Notes: generated by a model from the letters alone, not told the origin. Positions 13,321 through 24,780 are shown, counted from the stretch's first letter. The stretch: DNA of 64,000 nt from Kingdonia uniflora (GCA_014058105.1 JACGCM010000420.1:248001-312000); one strand, 5' to 3'. Translations and numbers: made by a program.

Positions 13321-13866
13321 ATGATGTCATCCTAGGGTTTATAGCTTGCTGACGTCATTCCTTAGGGTTGATGACGTCATCAAACTGTGGTGGGATCTAC
13401 AGTGCTGACGTGTCATTTCAGGATAGGATAGCTAGTGGGTCCCACACGTGCTGACGTAGCATGGAAGGGCCCCGCAGTGCTGATGTGTCATACATGACAT
13501 GTCAACACGTAATATCGATGATGTGGCACATGGAGTCAACGTGTTGATGTGTCACTACCACGTGGTTCGGATGACATGGCACCGAGGGTCCAACGCGCTG
13601 ACGTGACACTGCCATGTATCAGTGGTGATGTGCCATATGGGATCCCACTAAGTTGACGTGGCATGCCATGTGTCACTGCTAATGTAGTATGGGGTAGGCC
13701 ACACCTGACTGACGTGGCTCTGCCACGTATCAGATGATGTCATTTGCTGACATGATACGCTGACGTGGCACTTGGGGGTCCCATGTATTGACATGGTAGG
13801 GTCACGTGGCATGTAGACCCCCACTTACTAACATATCAGCACTGTAGCATGACACGTGGGGGTCAA
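13321..13866. repeat. Degenerate repeat block rich in TGACGT/ACGT cores
   Basis: Eight copies of TGACGT occur on the plus strand between about 13350 and 13766, most in the setting gcTGACGTGgca or gTGACGTCAt, with many near-copies (tgatgtgtca, tgacatggc, cacgtggc). They alternate with gggtcccac- or gccacgt-type stretches, giving a blurred repeat of roughly 40-60 bp. ACGT cores are the binding sites of plant bZIP factors and TGACGTCA is the palindromic form. Whether this is regulatory or just a decayed CpG-rich satellite cannot be told here. Confidence 0.65.
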
Positions 13867-13916
13867 ATTTAGTTTTTTTTTTTTTTTGAAAAATTCATAT
13901 TGACTGAACCTACCTC

Positions 13917-13932
13917 GGGGGGGGGGGGGGGG
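13917..13932. repeat. G16 homopolymer
   Basis: Sixteen consecutive G residues on the plus strand, preceded 30-50 bp upstream by a T15 run. Such runs are prone to length error in sequencing. Confidence 0.9.
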
Positions 13933-16283
13933 ACTCATTTTTAAATTTCTTTTGGGAATGGGTGCCTTGTATAGAAAAATTAACTAACATATATATGATA
14001 TAAGAAAACATATTAATATCTACTCAAGCATTTTATGATAGCTTATAGGATAATAATGGTATGACATCTAGGAGGACCCTATTTTTGATTTTTTTTGGGA
14101 AAATAACACTATAGGGTTAACATACTATAGTTTTTCATTATGACCCCTCTTATATTAGATAGAAGTAAACATTTTATTTTCCTAGTCTCTTACAAGAGCC
14201 AGTGGAATTTTTTTTTGGGCAGATGGATACAACATACTTGCTGCCTATAGGCAGATCTAGAGGGTTCAGAATCTGGGATTACCAGATTTAACCGAAAGTT
14301 GTTAAGGACTTAGCCATAACTTCAGTAAACAACATTACAAAGTGGTTAAGAAATATTTAGCTAAAATTTTGCTTGCATGGATGCACCTCTGAAACAAATT
14401 CATGTTTCCCTCTCACCATATGAGTTACTACTGATCATGTCCATCATTCGTAAGATAGCTTACCATTAGCAAACACTTGTCCTAGACACAAACTCCTTGA
14501 ACTATAATCCTAAGAATCTCTGTGAGATTTCCTCCAAGCAAATGGTAAAGCTTTAATCCTCAAAAGAATTAGATGTTCTATTGGGCTAAGATTCTAATAG
14601 AATATCTCTTTTATAGTTATAACTTATCTAAACTCAAATTTCAATTCCAACCCAATATAGACACTAATGTTAGGGCTTCAAATTTAATATATTTCTACAT
14701 AATTAACCTAAAACACACAATCAGATACTAAAAACCAAGAACAATTCGATACAAAATGCGGTAAAATACCTCGAGCTCCGTAGATTTGATGGCAATAAGG
14801 ATGCAAACAAGGAAGATTCCAACCATAGCAATGACAGTGTTTCGCTTCCAATAAATGGGCCAACAATATGGGCCTCCACTTATGCTTCACACCTTAGTTC
14901 TGAAATCTCCATGTCCGTGTGCGTGGTCTTCTCCTCTCCCCCCCCCCCCCCCCCCATTAAAATGTTTTCTTCTTTTTCAATTGTGACACAAATTGGATGA
15001 TGGGTATGAGTAAACAAACCCTAGATGATCAATCGATTAGGTTAGAAATTAAATTTGAGAGAGAGAGAAAGAGGTTTCACCCTAAATCGTATAGGAGAAA
15101 GGAGAGGGAGAGCTGTAGTTTGTAGATTTTTTTTTTCTGTACTCAAAATTACAGAACTAATTTTTAAAACATTGCATGCCCCTATATACTATTTATTCTA
15201 ACTAGGGGTTTGAGATAAAATGAAATATTGACTAATTCAGATACGACTTAGAGTCATTTATGAATGCACTATAATATCCAGGATATTATTAAACACTTAA
15301 TCACTGATTGGCCTAGTCTAATCTCTAAAAACATGGCTTTTAGGAACCGGTTTTTCGTATCTAGGTGCAATTAGATGTTACCTGATTACATCTAGAAGTA
15401 TATAGGACATTATAGCACCATAATATACTCCTAGATCGTTAGTTTTAAGATATAATTAATCTACCTATCTAGGAACTCAACAAAATTCGGGGATAAATCC
15501 ACTCTTATGCTAAACATCTAATATCCCCATACATTCGTAACAAATAGGTCATTTGGCTATAATATACATTCCTTATACAGAACCTTGGGGCTTAGAACAC
15601 CCTCAGGAAGATAGCAATATTCAAAATATTCTATTAGTTTTCCACGCTTAAAATATTGTGCTTCCGAGTAAATATTCGATAGCTCACAACCTGATTTAAG
15701 TTTTACTTATTTAATGAGCAAAACGATAGTTGTTGGTTTAAAGCCACAAGCTCATGCTTTCTAAGCATACCCATGTGCCAGTGTCGCACGTGCCGGTGTC
15801 GCACAATATCAGGCATGGTGACATGGTTATAGACAATGTTGCAGCCATGGATAGGCGAGAGATTATAACACTGGCAGGATTTATAATACATCCACTAGTA
15901 ACTAGGCAAGGTGAATATGAAGTTCACCTATGAACCAAAATGGAAAAGGAAGTATTAGAAGCTGGACACGGGAGAGTCAGGCACTGGGTACAAGACTGCG
16001 AGGTAATCCGGACGATCCGAACAGATCATCCCCGACCTTATCACGTGGCCATGGCTGGGGTAAATATTGTAACTATAAATTTTAAAGCCACATTTCTTCC
16101 AAGATACCTACGCAGTTTTGGATCATGTCCAAGAGTGATTAATAGCAGAGTCTCAATAGATGAGTGATGTCACTTAAAGGGCGTTACCAAGCAGTAACTT
16201 TGCTTGTTACGAGTAGTAGTTTTACTTCATTAGTACTACCTTTGATTGAGTTAAAAATCTCTATTGGTTAGCTTCTTAAAATG
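13933..16283. other. Spacer with minus-strand LTR-like features, no supported gene
   Basis: No open frame here is convincing. On the minus strand, about 15640 to 14900 resembles an LTR: a TATA-like GAATAAATAGTATATAGGGG near 15200, then a leader with CT-rich runs (about 15115-15055). A C18 homopolymer lies at 14938-14955. I cannot define ends or a primer site. The segment 15900-16283 is the left host flank of the large element that starts at 16289; it continues, interrupted, at 32445. Confidence 0.35.
14938..14955. repeat. C18 homopolymer
   Basis: Eighteen consecutive C residues. Like the G16 run 1 kb upstream it is a site of likely length uncertainty. Confidence 0.9.
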
Positions 16284-16288
16284 CTTGG
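16284..16288. repeat. Target-site duplication CTTGG (left copy)
   Basis: CTTGG lies directly before TGTAATGGCC at 16289; the same five bases lie directly after the LTR end at 32440-32444. Five bases is the usual duplication made by Ty3/gypsy integrases, so these mark the two outer ends of one insertion. Confidence 0.85.
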
Positions 16289-16605
16289 TGTAATGGCCTA
16301 ATTATGTAGCTCGAAATAGCTCGAAATTAGCTCTTACACCAAATGTACATGTGACAAAAATTAATGTAAAACAAGAAATGACACAGGTGATTTAGCGTGG
16401 AAAACCTTTGAATATGTAAAAAAGCCACGACCTCGAGTTGAGGGTTTTAGTAACAATAACTTTTATTGCTTGAGGCTAATATCTTATTATAAGTAATCTC
16501 TTGAACTATAAATACTTGATCTTGAAACAAGAAGTTTTGTCAGAGGTACATTTGGTGTAAGAGCTAATTTTGAGATATTTTGAGCTACGGAATTAGGCCA
16601 ATACA
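16289..16605 (+). repeat. Aberrant 5' LTR of element 1 (inverted LTR 3' half plus direct LTR 3' end)
   Basis: Bases 16289-16540 are the reverse complement of 32187-32439, the last 250 bp of the 3' LTR, with over 90% identity by eye. From about 16539 the sequence turns round and runs in the direct orientation to the LTR end at 16605 (…GGCCAATACA), just before the primer site. So the first and last about 60 bp form an inverted repeat (GTAATGGCCTAATT… / …AATTAGGCCAATAC). The U3 part and TATA box found in the 3' LTR are missing. The switch lies at the short shared sequence TTTGTC. The LTR terminus at both outer ends is the U5-type end. Confidence 0.8.
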
Positions 16606-16607
16606 TT

Positions 16608-16623
16608 TGGCACCGTCTGTGGG
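16608..16623 (+). promoter_or_regulatory. Primer-binding site of element 1
   Basis: TGGCACCGTCTGTGGG starts two bases after the LTR end. Element 2 has TGGCGCCGTCTGTGGG at the same place, so the A at the fifth position is a G-to-A change. This is the typical start of minus-strand synthesis in Tat-type elements. Confidence 0.75.
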
Positions 16624-16683
16624 AAAAAATGCATTTCCACGATATCCTAAAGCATACATTCACTCTAATATCCATTTCCAATC

Positions 16684-18062
16684 ATGGTCACTTCCAAGCG
16701 ACCAATAATAGGAATCTAGCTTAATCTTTTAATTGAGCCAGAATAACTTACAGAACTACGGGTGAACCTCCACGCCGAGATAGAGAAACGTAATGAGCTC
16801 GCGTCAGTTAACCCTTGACCGAGAGCTCCGGGGCAAAGAGCTCGAAACAGAGTAACAAGCTCGTTTGATAGCACTCAAGGGATATGAAGAACATATGACG
16901 ACCATGTAGACTGCGTTACAAGCTTTGCAGGATGCGCAACAGGCTCCCCAAACCAGAGACTGTGATCAAGTTTTGAAGAACTCTCAATTTTCCGCACGAG
17001 AGAGATTAAGACCTCGAGGAGCCACCAACAAAACCATTTCCAGAAACATTCAACACGAACCTTCCATTTATTTGGGCGGTAAAGTTCAGTTTGATATTAG
17101 CAGAGATCTCTGGCCTTCTAAGCATCAAGAAGAAGAACAACGACCTCGACCTCAGATTCTAGCACGTGATCGCTTGAGTGAAGGCATCGACACTCATAAT
17201 CCTCAACCATCTCGCCAAGCCACTCACGCCACACGTCAATACGTTATATAAGAGCATATAGATTAACATATCAAGGAGTTGATTGAAGCTCAAGCTTTAG
17301 GCGATAAAGATAATCTTACCTGCAAGGTAGTCCAATTGCCAAAGAGTTATTCGATATGGAAGTACTGAAAGGTTTCCATACTCCAAAATACGTAAATATA
17401 AGGGTACCAATCTAAAGGAGCACATTCAACAATATCGTAATTTATTAGGGTTGTACTCCAATCTCAACCACATTTTATGTTGTCTGTTCGTAACAAGTCT
17501 GCAGGAAGACCCACTGCGGTGGTTCCACTCTCTACCTGAAAATTCCATCCTCACATTCGATCAGCTATAAAAGCAATTCATCAAGACGTATGCTCACAAT
17601 AAAGACAAAGAGGAGAATTTATATTTTCTTATTAGTCTTAAACAGTCACAGGGGGAGAAGCTCGAAGCCTTTGTAAATAAGTTTCTGGAGCTCGCGCGAA
17701 AAGTAGATAGTCTCGATTAGAAAATAGTTGTTACTACTTTTACTAATGTGCTACAGCTCGACTGCAAGGCCAAAGAACACCTCTTCTTAAACAAACTAGC
17801 GACCTTGTAGGATATGATCACCAAGGTTAATGGATATGCTGACCGGGAAAGGATGATGTCCAAAAGGCATAAATCTACTAAATCCGTCTTGACCACTAAA
17901 GGTCAATCTAAAGAATATAATAGTAAACCGAAGGAGGATCAGGGTGATCAAAAGCGTTCTAAGGCAAACACTGGTAAACCACAAAAAAACAATTTATTAC
18001 TCAAGCCGGTCCTCCCCAAGATGAATGTTTGAATCTCTACAATTTTTTCAATTCTATCAAAG
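16684..18062 (+). pseudogene. gag: gag of element 1 (capsid precursor, broken)
   Basis: The frame starts at the ATG at 16684 (MVTSKRPIIG) but meets stops after 11 and 20 codons. The retrotransposon gag core is clear at about 17370-17730: FHTPKY, LKEHIQQYRNLLGLYSNLNH, then QEDPLRWFHSLPENSI and a LKQSQGEKLEAFVNKF tract. A basic tail (17814-18032, KSTKSVLTTKGQSKE…) matches the tail of gag in element 2 (43263-43487). Gag normally packages the RNA into virus-like particles. Both elements share the same block order, which supports the call in spite of the stops. Confidence 0.7.
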
Positions 18063-18141
18063 GATAATTTTTACCATCTATTTCAACCGCTGGAACCAAT
18101 CGAAGGTAAATTGTACTGCATGTATCACAAGGTAAATCATC

Positions 18142-18943
18142 ATGACACTGACAAACTGCTATGCATTACAGAGGTTGCTGGAATTTATCTTCAAAGATGA
18201 GAGAATGTACGAATATATTGTCGATCTAGAATCCTACATGAATAGAAGCTACGAGACGCATATCGATGTAGTCCAGATCGAAGAACATGCTGAGGAGAGA
18301 CATTTATATCATATGTACCACAACAACATGATCGAGATTTATCAAATTAACAATTCTTGCAGATTCAAGCACTGGAGATTGTCCGAGTGTTGCGATATCA
18401 TACCTCAAGATAAAGAAACCAAGCTTCTTCCTGATCGAGCAATCGCCAGCTTGGGATTTCTTTCAAAGATTGCGACATCAGTCACGCAAAATTTCCACAT
18501 CATGATACATTAGTAATAATGCTCAAGATGAAAAAGTTTATCATGCATACAATGGTGATCAATACTGGAAGTGGTATTGAGATTCTTTTCTAGAGCATGA
18601 TCAGATGGGATTGGCCGATCAAGTTATTCCAAGTGACACTGATATCAATGGATTTAATGGTTCCAAGGAAGAATGAGTGGGTAAGATCATCTTACCTATT
18701 ACCGCTGGGCTTGCCACAATTGACATCGTATTCTACATCATCTACGCTAAATCTTGTTATCTCGAGATTATGGGCCGCTGTTGGATTCACAACATGAAAG
18801 TAATCACTTATACTTATCATAAAACACTTCAATTTAAACACAATGATGGCATCTACAAAATCAAAGGCAGTCAAAAGCTTTTCAGAGCTTGCGAGAATAC
18901 TGTCTCTGCTATTCTTGATATATTAGACAGATACGCTGCATAA
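18142..18943 (+). pseudogene. Aspartic protease region of element 1
   Basis: Near 18560 the plus strand encodes VINTGSGIEILF, the active-site motif with Asn in place of the catalytic Asp (element 2 keeps DTGSG). Further on come LPITAGLATIDIVFYIIYAK and the LEIMGRCWIHNMKVITYTYH segment, the counterpart of the 'YNAILGRPWIH' block of Tat proteases. The D-to-N change (GAT to AAT) would abolish cleavage of the polyprotein. Upstream, 18142-18513 is an open frame linking gag to protease. Confidence 0.65.
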
Positions 18944-19129
18944 CAATTATAGAAAGCTGGTCACATTGATGATCAACCTTCAACAGAAGAACCTACATAG
19001 TACATAAACATTGATGGACATAGCCGAGGTACTTTTATCGGTACCAAGCTAGTCCAGCATGATAAAGATGCTTTCATTTACTTCTTACGAATGAATCAAG
19101 AAATCTTTACATGGATTTTCAAAGAGATG

Positions 19130-20374
19130 TCCAGGGTTGATCCATCCAAGGCATGTCACAGATTGGCCATCAACATTAACACCACTGCAGTCAAATAGAA
19201 ACAGCGATGACTCTCACCTCATCTTCAAGATGAAGTCAACATTGAGATCGATAAGTTAATCAAAGTGGGGTTCATTCGAGAAGCCAAGTATTTGGATTGG
19301 ATATCCAACATCGTCACAGTTCCTAAGAAGAATGAAAAGGTCCGAGTTTGTATAGATTTTACCGATCTAAACAAACACACTCCGAAAGATAGTTTCCCCC
19401 TTCTAATCATCCATTAAATTCTTTATTCTACAGTAGGGCACGAGTTCTTATCTATAATGGATGCTGCTTATAGTTATAATCAGATACCTCTCCTGGAGGA
19501 GGACCAGGAAAAGACCACTTTCATTACTGAAAGAGGACTTTATTATTACAATGTCATGCCCTTCGGACTAAAGAACGCAGACGCGACTTATCAACGGTTA
19601 ATGACGATTATGTTCAAAACACACCTTAGGAAAATTGTCGAAGTCTACATCGATGATCTCCTGTGCAAGAACATACAGTCAAATAACCATATCGTAGATC
19701 TAACCACAATATTCAACATTCTGCGATCTTTCAGAATACGACTCAATCATGATAAGTATCAATTCGGAGTATATTTAAGCAAATTCCTTAGCCATCTCAT
19801 CAGCAAGAAGGGGATTGAGGCCGATCCATATCAAATTCAAGCTCTCCTCAACATGCCATCTCCAAAAACAATGAAGGACGTACAAAAACTTGTAGGCAAG
19901 ATCGCTGATATCAACCGATTTGTTTTTAAATCATCAGATCGCTGTTGTTGACTGTTCCTACTACTCCGAGGTTATACCAAACAAATAAAAGTTTAGCCCA
20001 ATGAAGAGATCCAATGGACATCAGAATGGGAGACAACTTTTTAGGAACTTAAAACCTACCTAGGGAAGTCTCCCATCATGAGCACCCCGGTAGATAATGA
20101 GGAACTGATTATCTACCTGGCTGTTACAAACACTTCTATCAGCTCAGTTCTCATTCAACTTGAGGGGAAGGCTGAAAAGCCAGTTTATTTCATAAGTAAA
20201 ACCATCATTCCAGTGGAAACGAGGTATTCTAAAATTGTGAGACACCTTCTAACTCTTATTTATACTTCACAGAAACTTAAGCACTATTTTCAAGCTCATT
20301 CAGTCAAAGTCATGATGAACTACCTACTCCGGGAAGTTTTGTCCAAAAAAGAAAAATCACGAAGAGTGCATTAA
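19130..20374 (+). pseudogene. pol: Reverse transcriptase and first RNase H of element 1
   Basis: The RT reads on from about 19136 (VDPSKACHRLAININ, IEIDKLIKVGFIREAKY, VPKKNEKVRVCIDFTDLNK). A good block at 19457-19951 holds MDAAYSYNQIPL, FITERGLYYYNVMPFGLKNA and the active-site VYIDDLL near 19649. The connection and RNase H follow (20078-20374: IIYLAVTNTSISSVL, EKPVYFISKTI, LKHYFQAHSVKVM). Stops at several points split it. RT and RNase H would copy the RNA into DNA. The element 2 copy at 40750-42150 is collinear. Confidence 0.8.
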
Positions 20375-20386
20375 TGGTCAGTCAGT

Positions 20387-20778
20387 TTGGGCGAATATGA
20401 TATCAAGTTTAAAAAATGTCATTCAGAAAAGGGTCAGGCTATTGCCAATTTTCTCGCGAATTTTTCTGTGGAAGATCCCGAAGGGGAGGAGCACAATCCT
20501 GACCTTACAGAAGAAATTACAAAAGATCCACCCACCAAAATATTTGATGAGCGAGTTGAATGGGTTACAAGGAAAGGGTGGAGACTTCTTGCAGATGGTT
20601 CAGCAAGACCCGCAGGATCAAGAATCCTTTCCGACAACATAATCAAGAAATTAATTCGCTTAGATTTTGAAGCCTCCAACAATGTCACAGAATATGAGGC
20701 TCTAATTCATGGACTCTACCTCGCACTCGAGCTTAGCATCCCAGAGCTCCAAGTCTACATAGATTCTCTACTCATCAT
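20387..20778 (+). pseudogene. Linker and second RNase H domain of element 1, split by a hAT element
   Basis: After a linker (NPDLTEEITKDPPTKIFDER) comes a second RNase H-like domain: GWRLLADGSARPAGS, then FEASNNVTEYEALIHGLYLA and LSIPELQVYIDSLLII. This extra RNase H defines the Tat lineage. The domain is cut at 20778 by the 1948-bp hAT element; it resumes in the same frame at 22735 (…HHYLE, then KKNGKMIKYAALVTDRM), showing that the insertion hit an already assembled element. Confidence 0.75.
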
Positions 20779-22289
20779 TAGAGGTGGCAAACGGGTTGGG
20801 TCATAACGGGTTTGTGGGTCAAATAGGCAAACCCAAACCTGACCTATTTAACTAAACAGGTCAAATATGCAAACCCAAAGCCAACCCTGATTTAAATGAG
20901 TCAACCCGACCCGGCCTGTTTAACTAAACGAGTCTGGTTTGGGCTGGCCTGTTTAACTAAAACATTTCAAAACAAAACAGATTTTTTGTTTACAGTTTAC
21001 ACTGATGTATATTCGGTGATACATTATTTATGCATCAGAATTCAGACATCAGTGCATCACAACAAACAGTTCATACTCATAACAACAGTCATCACAAATA
21101 GCAGTCATACTAACAGTTCATCACAAACAGCACTACAACAGTCATCAATACAGTGATACATTAATACTGCAATACACTATAGTCATCAATATAGTGATAT
21201 ACTAATGCAGCACTACAGCAGTCACAAATAGTACTACAACAGTCACTAATACATAATTACAGATTACATTTACAGCATTCAGTGCACAAACAGATTCTTT
21301 AAAACAGATAACAGAGAATCAATGATACTTATGCTTCATAAACAGTTCAAAATAGTTGGAAAGAGTTCGGCAGTTCAGCAGTTGGGCAGATCATAAGAAG
21401 TTCAAAACAGTTTAAAGAGTTTGGCAGTTCAGTTCAGCAGTTGGGCACTTCAGCAGTCCATAAATAAATACAGCAGTTCGGCAATAAAACCTGTTGCTTT
21501 ATCACCCATTCGACTGATGCCCTTTAGATCTGCAAGTACTTAATTTACAAAGCTGCATATATTGATGAAGTATTTCGATGTTTTAGCTGGTTGTGTTTAG
21601 TCATTATAACATTGAGACAATCCAATAGGCATTAGTTTCAGGGACGTACCAAGCGATGATGAACGGAGATGTTGCCATGAATCAACCCCTGAACTTGACC
21701 TGTTAGATTGTTGATTGTCCTATTTTATCCGAGGAAGCGATGTCAGAACAGGTGTTGTAACATAATGCACATAGTAGTTAAATAACTCCCAACTACCAAC
21801 ACTACAAAATCACTACTTTCCATATTTTCTCCTCTCCCTCTTTAATAAGATCACAGACTTAGAACTCGAAACAAAATTTAAAAAAAATGGCAGAGAACTC
21901 ATCACCAAAATTAATCCAAATCCACTCTTCAAATTCTCTCGATTCAATCATTCAATCCTCATTACAACCAAACCCTAACCCTAATAATCTATCTTCTCCT
22001 CCCAACAATAACAACAACATCTCTGCATCTCCATCAATGGAGTCAATCCCTCAAAACTCATTTCCTCATCAACTCCCTTTAACTACTCAAAACACTAATA
22101 CATCCCAATCTCCCCAACAACAATAGTTGAATTCGAATTTGACCGTTGAAATTGATTACCGTTTGCAGAAACAGATTCAATTCCAACAGTTGCAGTTACA
22201 ACAACATAAGAATGTCCAGATTCAGGAAAGTTTGTAGAGATCACCATCGATGTCGAGGTTGAATCAGCTTCAACAATATCAACAGCAGC

Positions 22290-22322
<33 letters not shown>

Positions 22323-22726
22323 TTGTTCAATCACACGATTCACACCTCATGTGTTATTGTTTCATGTTTGATTTGAGAAGAATTTGATTTTGAGGAGGAG
22401 AGGGCAAGAGGCTGCGGTTTTGAGCTTGACTGCGTTGCTTGAGGAATGTGGAGAGTTAGGGATACTAAACCTAAAACCTAAATCTAAAAGGGTTTGGTTG
22501 TATTACCAAAATAGTACTGTGTTACTATATATTTACAAATATACCGAAACCTAAACGGGTCACAGGTCAACTCGAACTGGTTAAAGTAAACCCTAACCCA
22601 GCTTATTTAATAAATGGTAGGTTAGGCGGGTTCGGGTCTAATGACATGCGACCCATTAAGGCCAAACCCAAACCCCCTTAAAACTGGGTTGGTTAGGTCG
22701 GGTTGTGACCCATTTTACCAGCTCTA
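20779..22726. mobile_element. Non-autonomous hAT-type element (Pack-type) carrying a TAF12-like gene piece
   Basis: The ends are TAGAGGTGGCAAACGGGTTG and, reverse complemented, TAGAGCTGGTAAAATGGGTC, an imperfect terminal inverted repeat of the TAGRGGTGGCAA hAT type. They are flanked by the 8-bp duplication CTCATCAT (20771-20778 and 22727-22734), the size made by hAT transposases. Subterminal GGGTC/GACCC-rich repeats fill the first and last 150 bp. No transposase is present. Inside are repeats rich in acagt/catcac (about 21000-21480) and a host-gene-like segment with start codon and poly-Gln (21887-22350). It lies in the second RNase H of element 1. Confidence 0.85.
21887..22364 (+). pseudogene. 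Captured 5' fragment of a TAF12-like gene (TFIID subunit 12) inside the hAT element
   Basis: The frame starts MAENSSPKLIQIH after a CT-rich leader, is rich in Ser, Pro, Asn and Gln (ASPSMESIPQNSFPHQLPL), and stops at 22126. The same frame continues as QKQIQFQQLQLQQHKN, a second stop, then RSPSMSRLNQLQQYQQQ and a poly-Gln run from a CAA repeat (about 22280-22321). A Ser/Pro-rich N-terminus followed by 'RSPSMSRLNQ' and poly-Gln is what I recall of plant TAF12 proteins; the histone-fold that binds TAF4 is absent. So this would be the N-terminal exon only, with two stops. The assignment rests on memory of that motif. Confidence 0.5.
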
Positions 22727-22771
22727 CTCATCATCCACCATTACTTAGAATAGTACAAGAAGAATGGCAAG

Positions 22772-24250
22772 ATGATCAAATATGCAGCCCTCGTTACCGA
22801 TAGGATGAACAGATTTACGAAAGTAACTCTCGATTATCTCCCTCGAGTTGAAAACCAACATGCTGATTCCTTAGCTTATTTAGCCGGGGTCTTGGGTACA
22901 GAAGCTCGATATCTACAAATCAAAATGATATCCACCATCAGCATTGATCTCTATTCAGTATGCACGATTAACACTGGGGGCGATGAGGAGGAGGATGACG
23001 ATTGGCGAAAGCCCTTCATCGCCTATCTTGGACCAGAGAACGAATGTAAAGGGCACCTTCTAACAGATCCAAAAGAGCGCCGACAGTTGATCAAAAACTC
23101 GAAGCGTTACAAAGTTCATAACGGTCGTCTATATCGTTGCTCAGTCACAGGGCCTTATCTTAAGTGCTTCCCAAAGAAGAAAACATATGGAATGCTCAAG
23201 GATTTACACGAAGGAACTTGTGGCCCCTATACCGCAGGTCGATCACTTGTTAACTGAGAAATTGTACGAGGAGTATTCTGGCCAGGAATGGCAAGCAAGC
23301 AGAGAGTACTCACATAAATGCGATACATGCCAATGGCATGGACACATGATCCACGCCCCTGCACTTGAACTACATGCAAGTAAGGTACTCTAGCCATTGA
23401 AGCGGTAAACACTTGATCTCGTCGGAGAATTTCCTAATACTCTAGGTAACTGACGATTCCTACTCGTATCAAAGGATTATTTTACAGAATGGGTGGAAGC
23501 AGTTCCTCTTTGTCGAACTAGAGAAGAAGGGGTCATCTCTTTTACCTGGGAATTCATCATCACACGATTTGGATTCCCCCACCTGATTCAGATCGATAAC
23601 GGGCCACAGTTCGTTGGTAAAAAGGTCGTAACCTTCCTCAACAAACACAACATCATCCATTCACCATCCAATCCATACTACCCTCAAGGCAATGGCCAAA
23701 TTGAAATCACCAACAAAACCATAGTAGATGGGATCAAGATAAGGCTTCAATCACAGGAAAAAGAAAATTAGATACGGGAACTTTCCCACGTCTTATGGGC
23801 GTACCATACTATTCCACTTCAACAACTGGCTGTTACCCCTTCCTCCTAGCTTATGACACAGAAGCTGTCATTCTAACAGAATACCACCATCCTATCAAAG
23901 ATCACAAGCTAACTGACGAAGAAAATGAGTTCCTATTAGCCTGCAATATGAATTGGATTGATGAAACTAGGGAACACGTTATTGCCAACCTAGGTCGATA
24001 TTACCATATGTTGGCCAGCTCGTATAACAGAGAAGTCTGAAGCCGTGAATTCCAAATCGATGATCTCGTCCTTAGAGAGATCCCACAACACAGAAAAGAA
24101 GCACATGCCGGGAAGCTGGCAGAAAATTAGGAAGTTTCATTCCTCATCATTGGTTAAACTGGTCTAGGATCATACTATCTCATGACAGAGTAAGGAGTTC
24201 GAATCCCAAATCTATGGAACACTAGGCGACTAAAACGGTACTATCGTTAA
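22772..24250 (+). pseudogene. Integrase region of element 1
   Basis: After the RNase H tail (DYLPRVENQHADSLAYLAG) and a linker with WRKPFIAYLG, the zinc-binding part is seen as LHEGTCGP and, in another frame, CDTCQWHGHMIHAPALELHA. The catalytic core follows (23470-23771): KDYFTEWVEAVPL, IDNGPQFVGKKVV, and NPYYPQGNGQIEITNKTI, which supplies D, D and E. The end (to about 24250) holds NWIDETREHVIANLGRYY and a stop after RRLKRYYR. At least three frame breaks separate these parts. Integrase would insert the DNA copy, making the 5-bp duplication. Confidence 0.8.
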
Positions 24251-24411
24251 GTCCCTGGTTTCTCTATTTCAATATTCTCGTTCTTTCTATTCAACAAATG
24301 AGATTTTAATCTCCATATAGTGTACATTCTATTCTACTCAATAAAAACTTCCAAGTTTTTTCTTATATTACTCTCTGCTTACGTAGATTCTACTAAATCT
24401 CATAGTTTGAA

Positions 24412-24780
24412 GTAAATGTAATACTAGCTTCCGATCGACCCTCTATACACAATTAAAGCAAAGGTAAAACTAGCGTTCAATCGCCCATCTATACAGATTA
24501 AAGCAAATGTAATTTTAACTTTTAATCGACCTCTATATACAGATTAAAGCAAAAGTAAAGCTAGTTTTCAATCGCCCATCTAAACAGATTAAAGTAAAGG
24601 TAATACTTATTTTCAATCGACCTCTATACACAAATTAAAGCAAATGTAATATTAGCTTTCAATCGCCCATCTATACATATATTTGTGATTAAAGCAAATG
24701 TAATACTAGTTTTCAATCAAAGATCTCTATCAAACATAAGATAAGGCAAAGGTAAAACTAGCTTTCATCTCTCAATATGT
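24412..24780. repeat. 46-bp tandem repeat downstream of integrase in element 1 (about 7 copies)
   Basis: Seven diverged units share AAAGCAAAGGTAATACTAG followed by ytTTCAATCG and cccatctatacagatt- or acctctatacacaaatt-type tails; alternate units differ in the tail. One unit carries an 8-bp expansion. The array lies between pol and the end of the opposite-strand gene, as described for the tandem repeat of the Retand family. Reverse complements of the same core recur in element 2. Confidence 0.8.

Noticed and set aside
16289..16605. A stand-alone MITE with 60-bp inverted ends
   Set aside because: Its right end is followed directly by a retrotransposon primer site and its target duplication partner lies at 32440, so it is the left LTR of element 1.
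22095..22343. Minus-strand poly-Val frame
   Set aside because: Produced by the (CAA)n repeat read in reverse; the plus strand has the Met start and poly-Gln protein.
24412..24780. Regularly spaced repeats that look like a CRISPR array
   Set aside because: The 46-bp units abut with no unique spacers, the context is a plant retrotransposon, and CRISPR does not occur in plant nuclear DNA.
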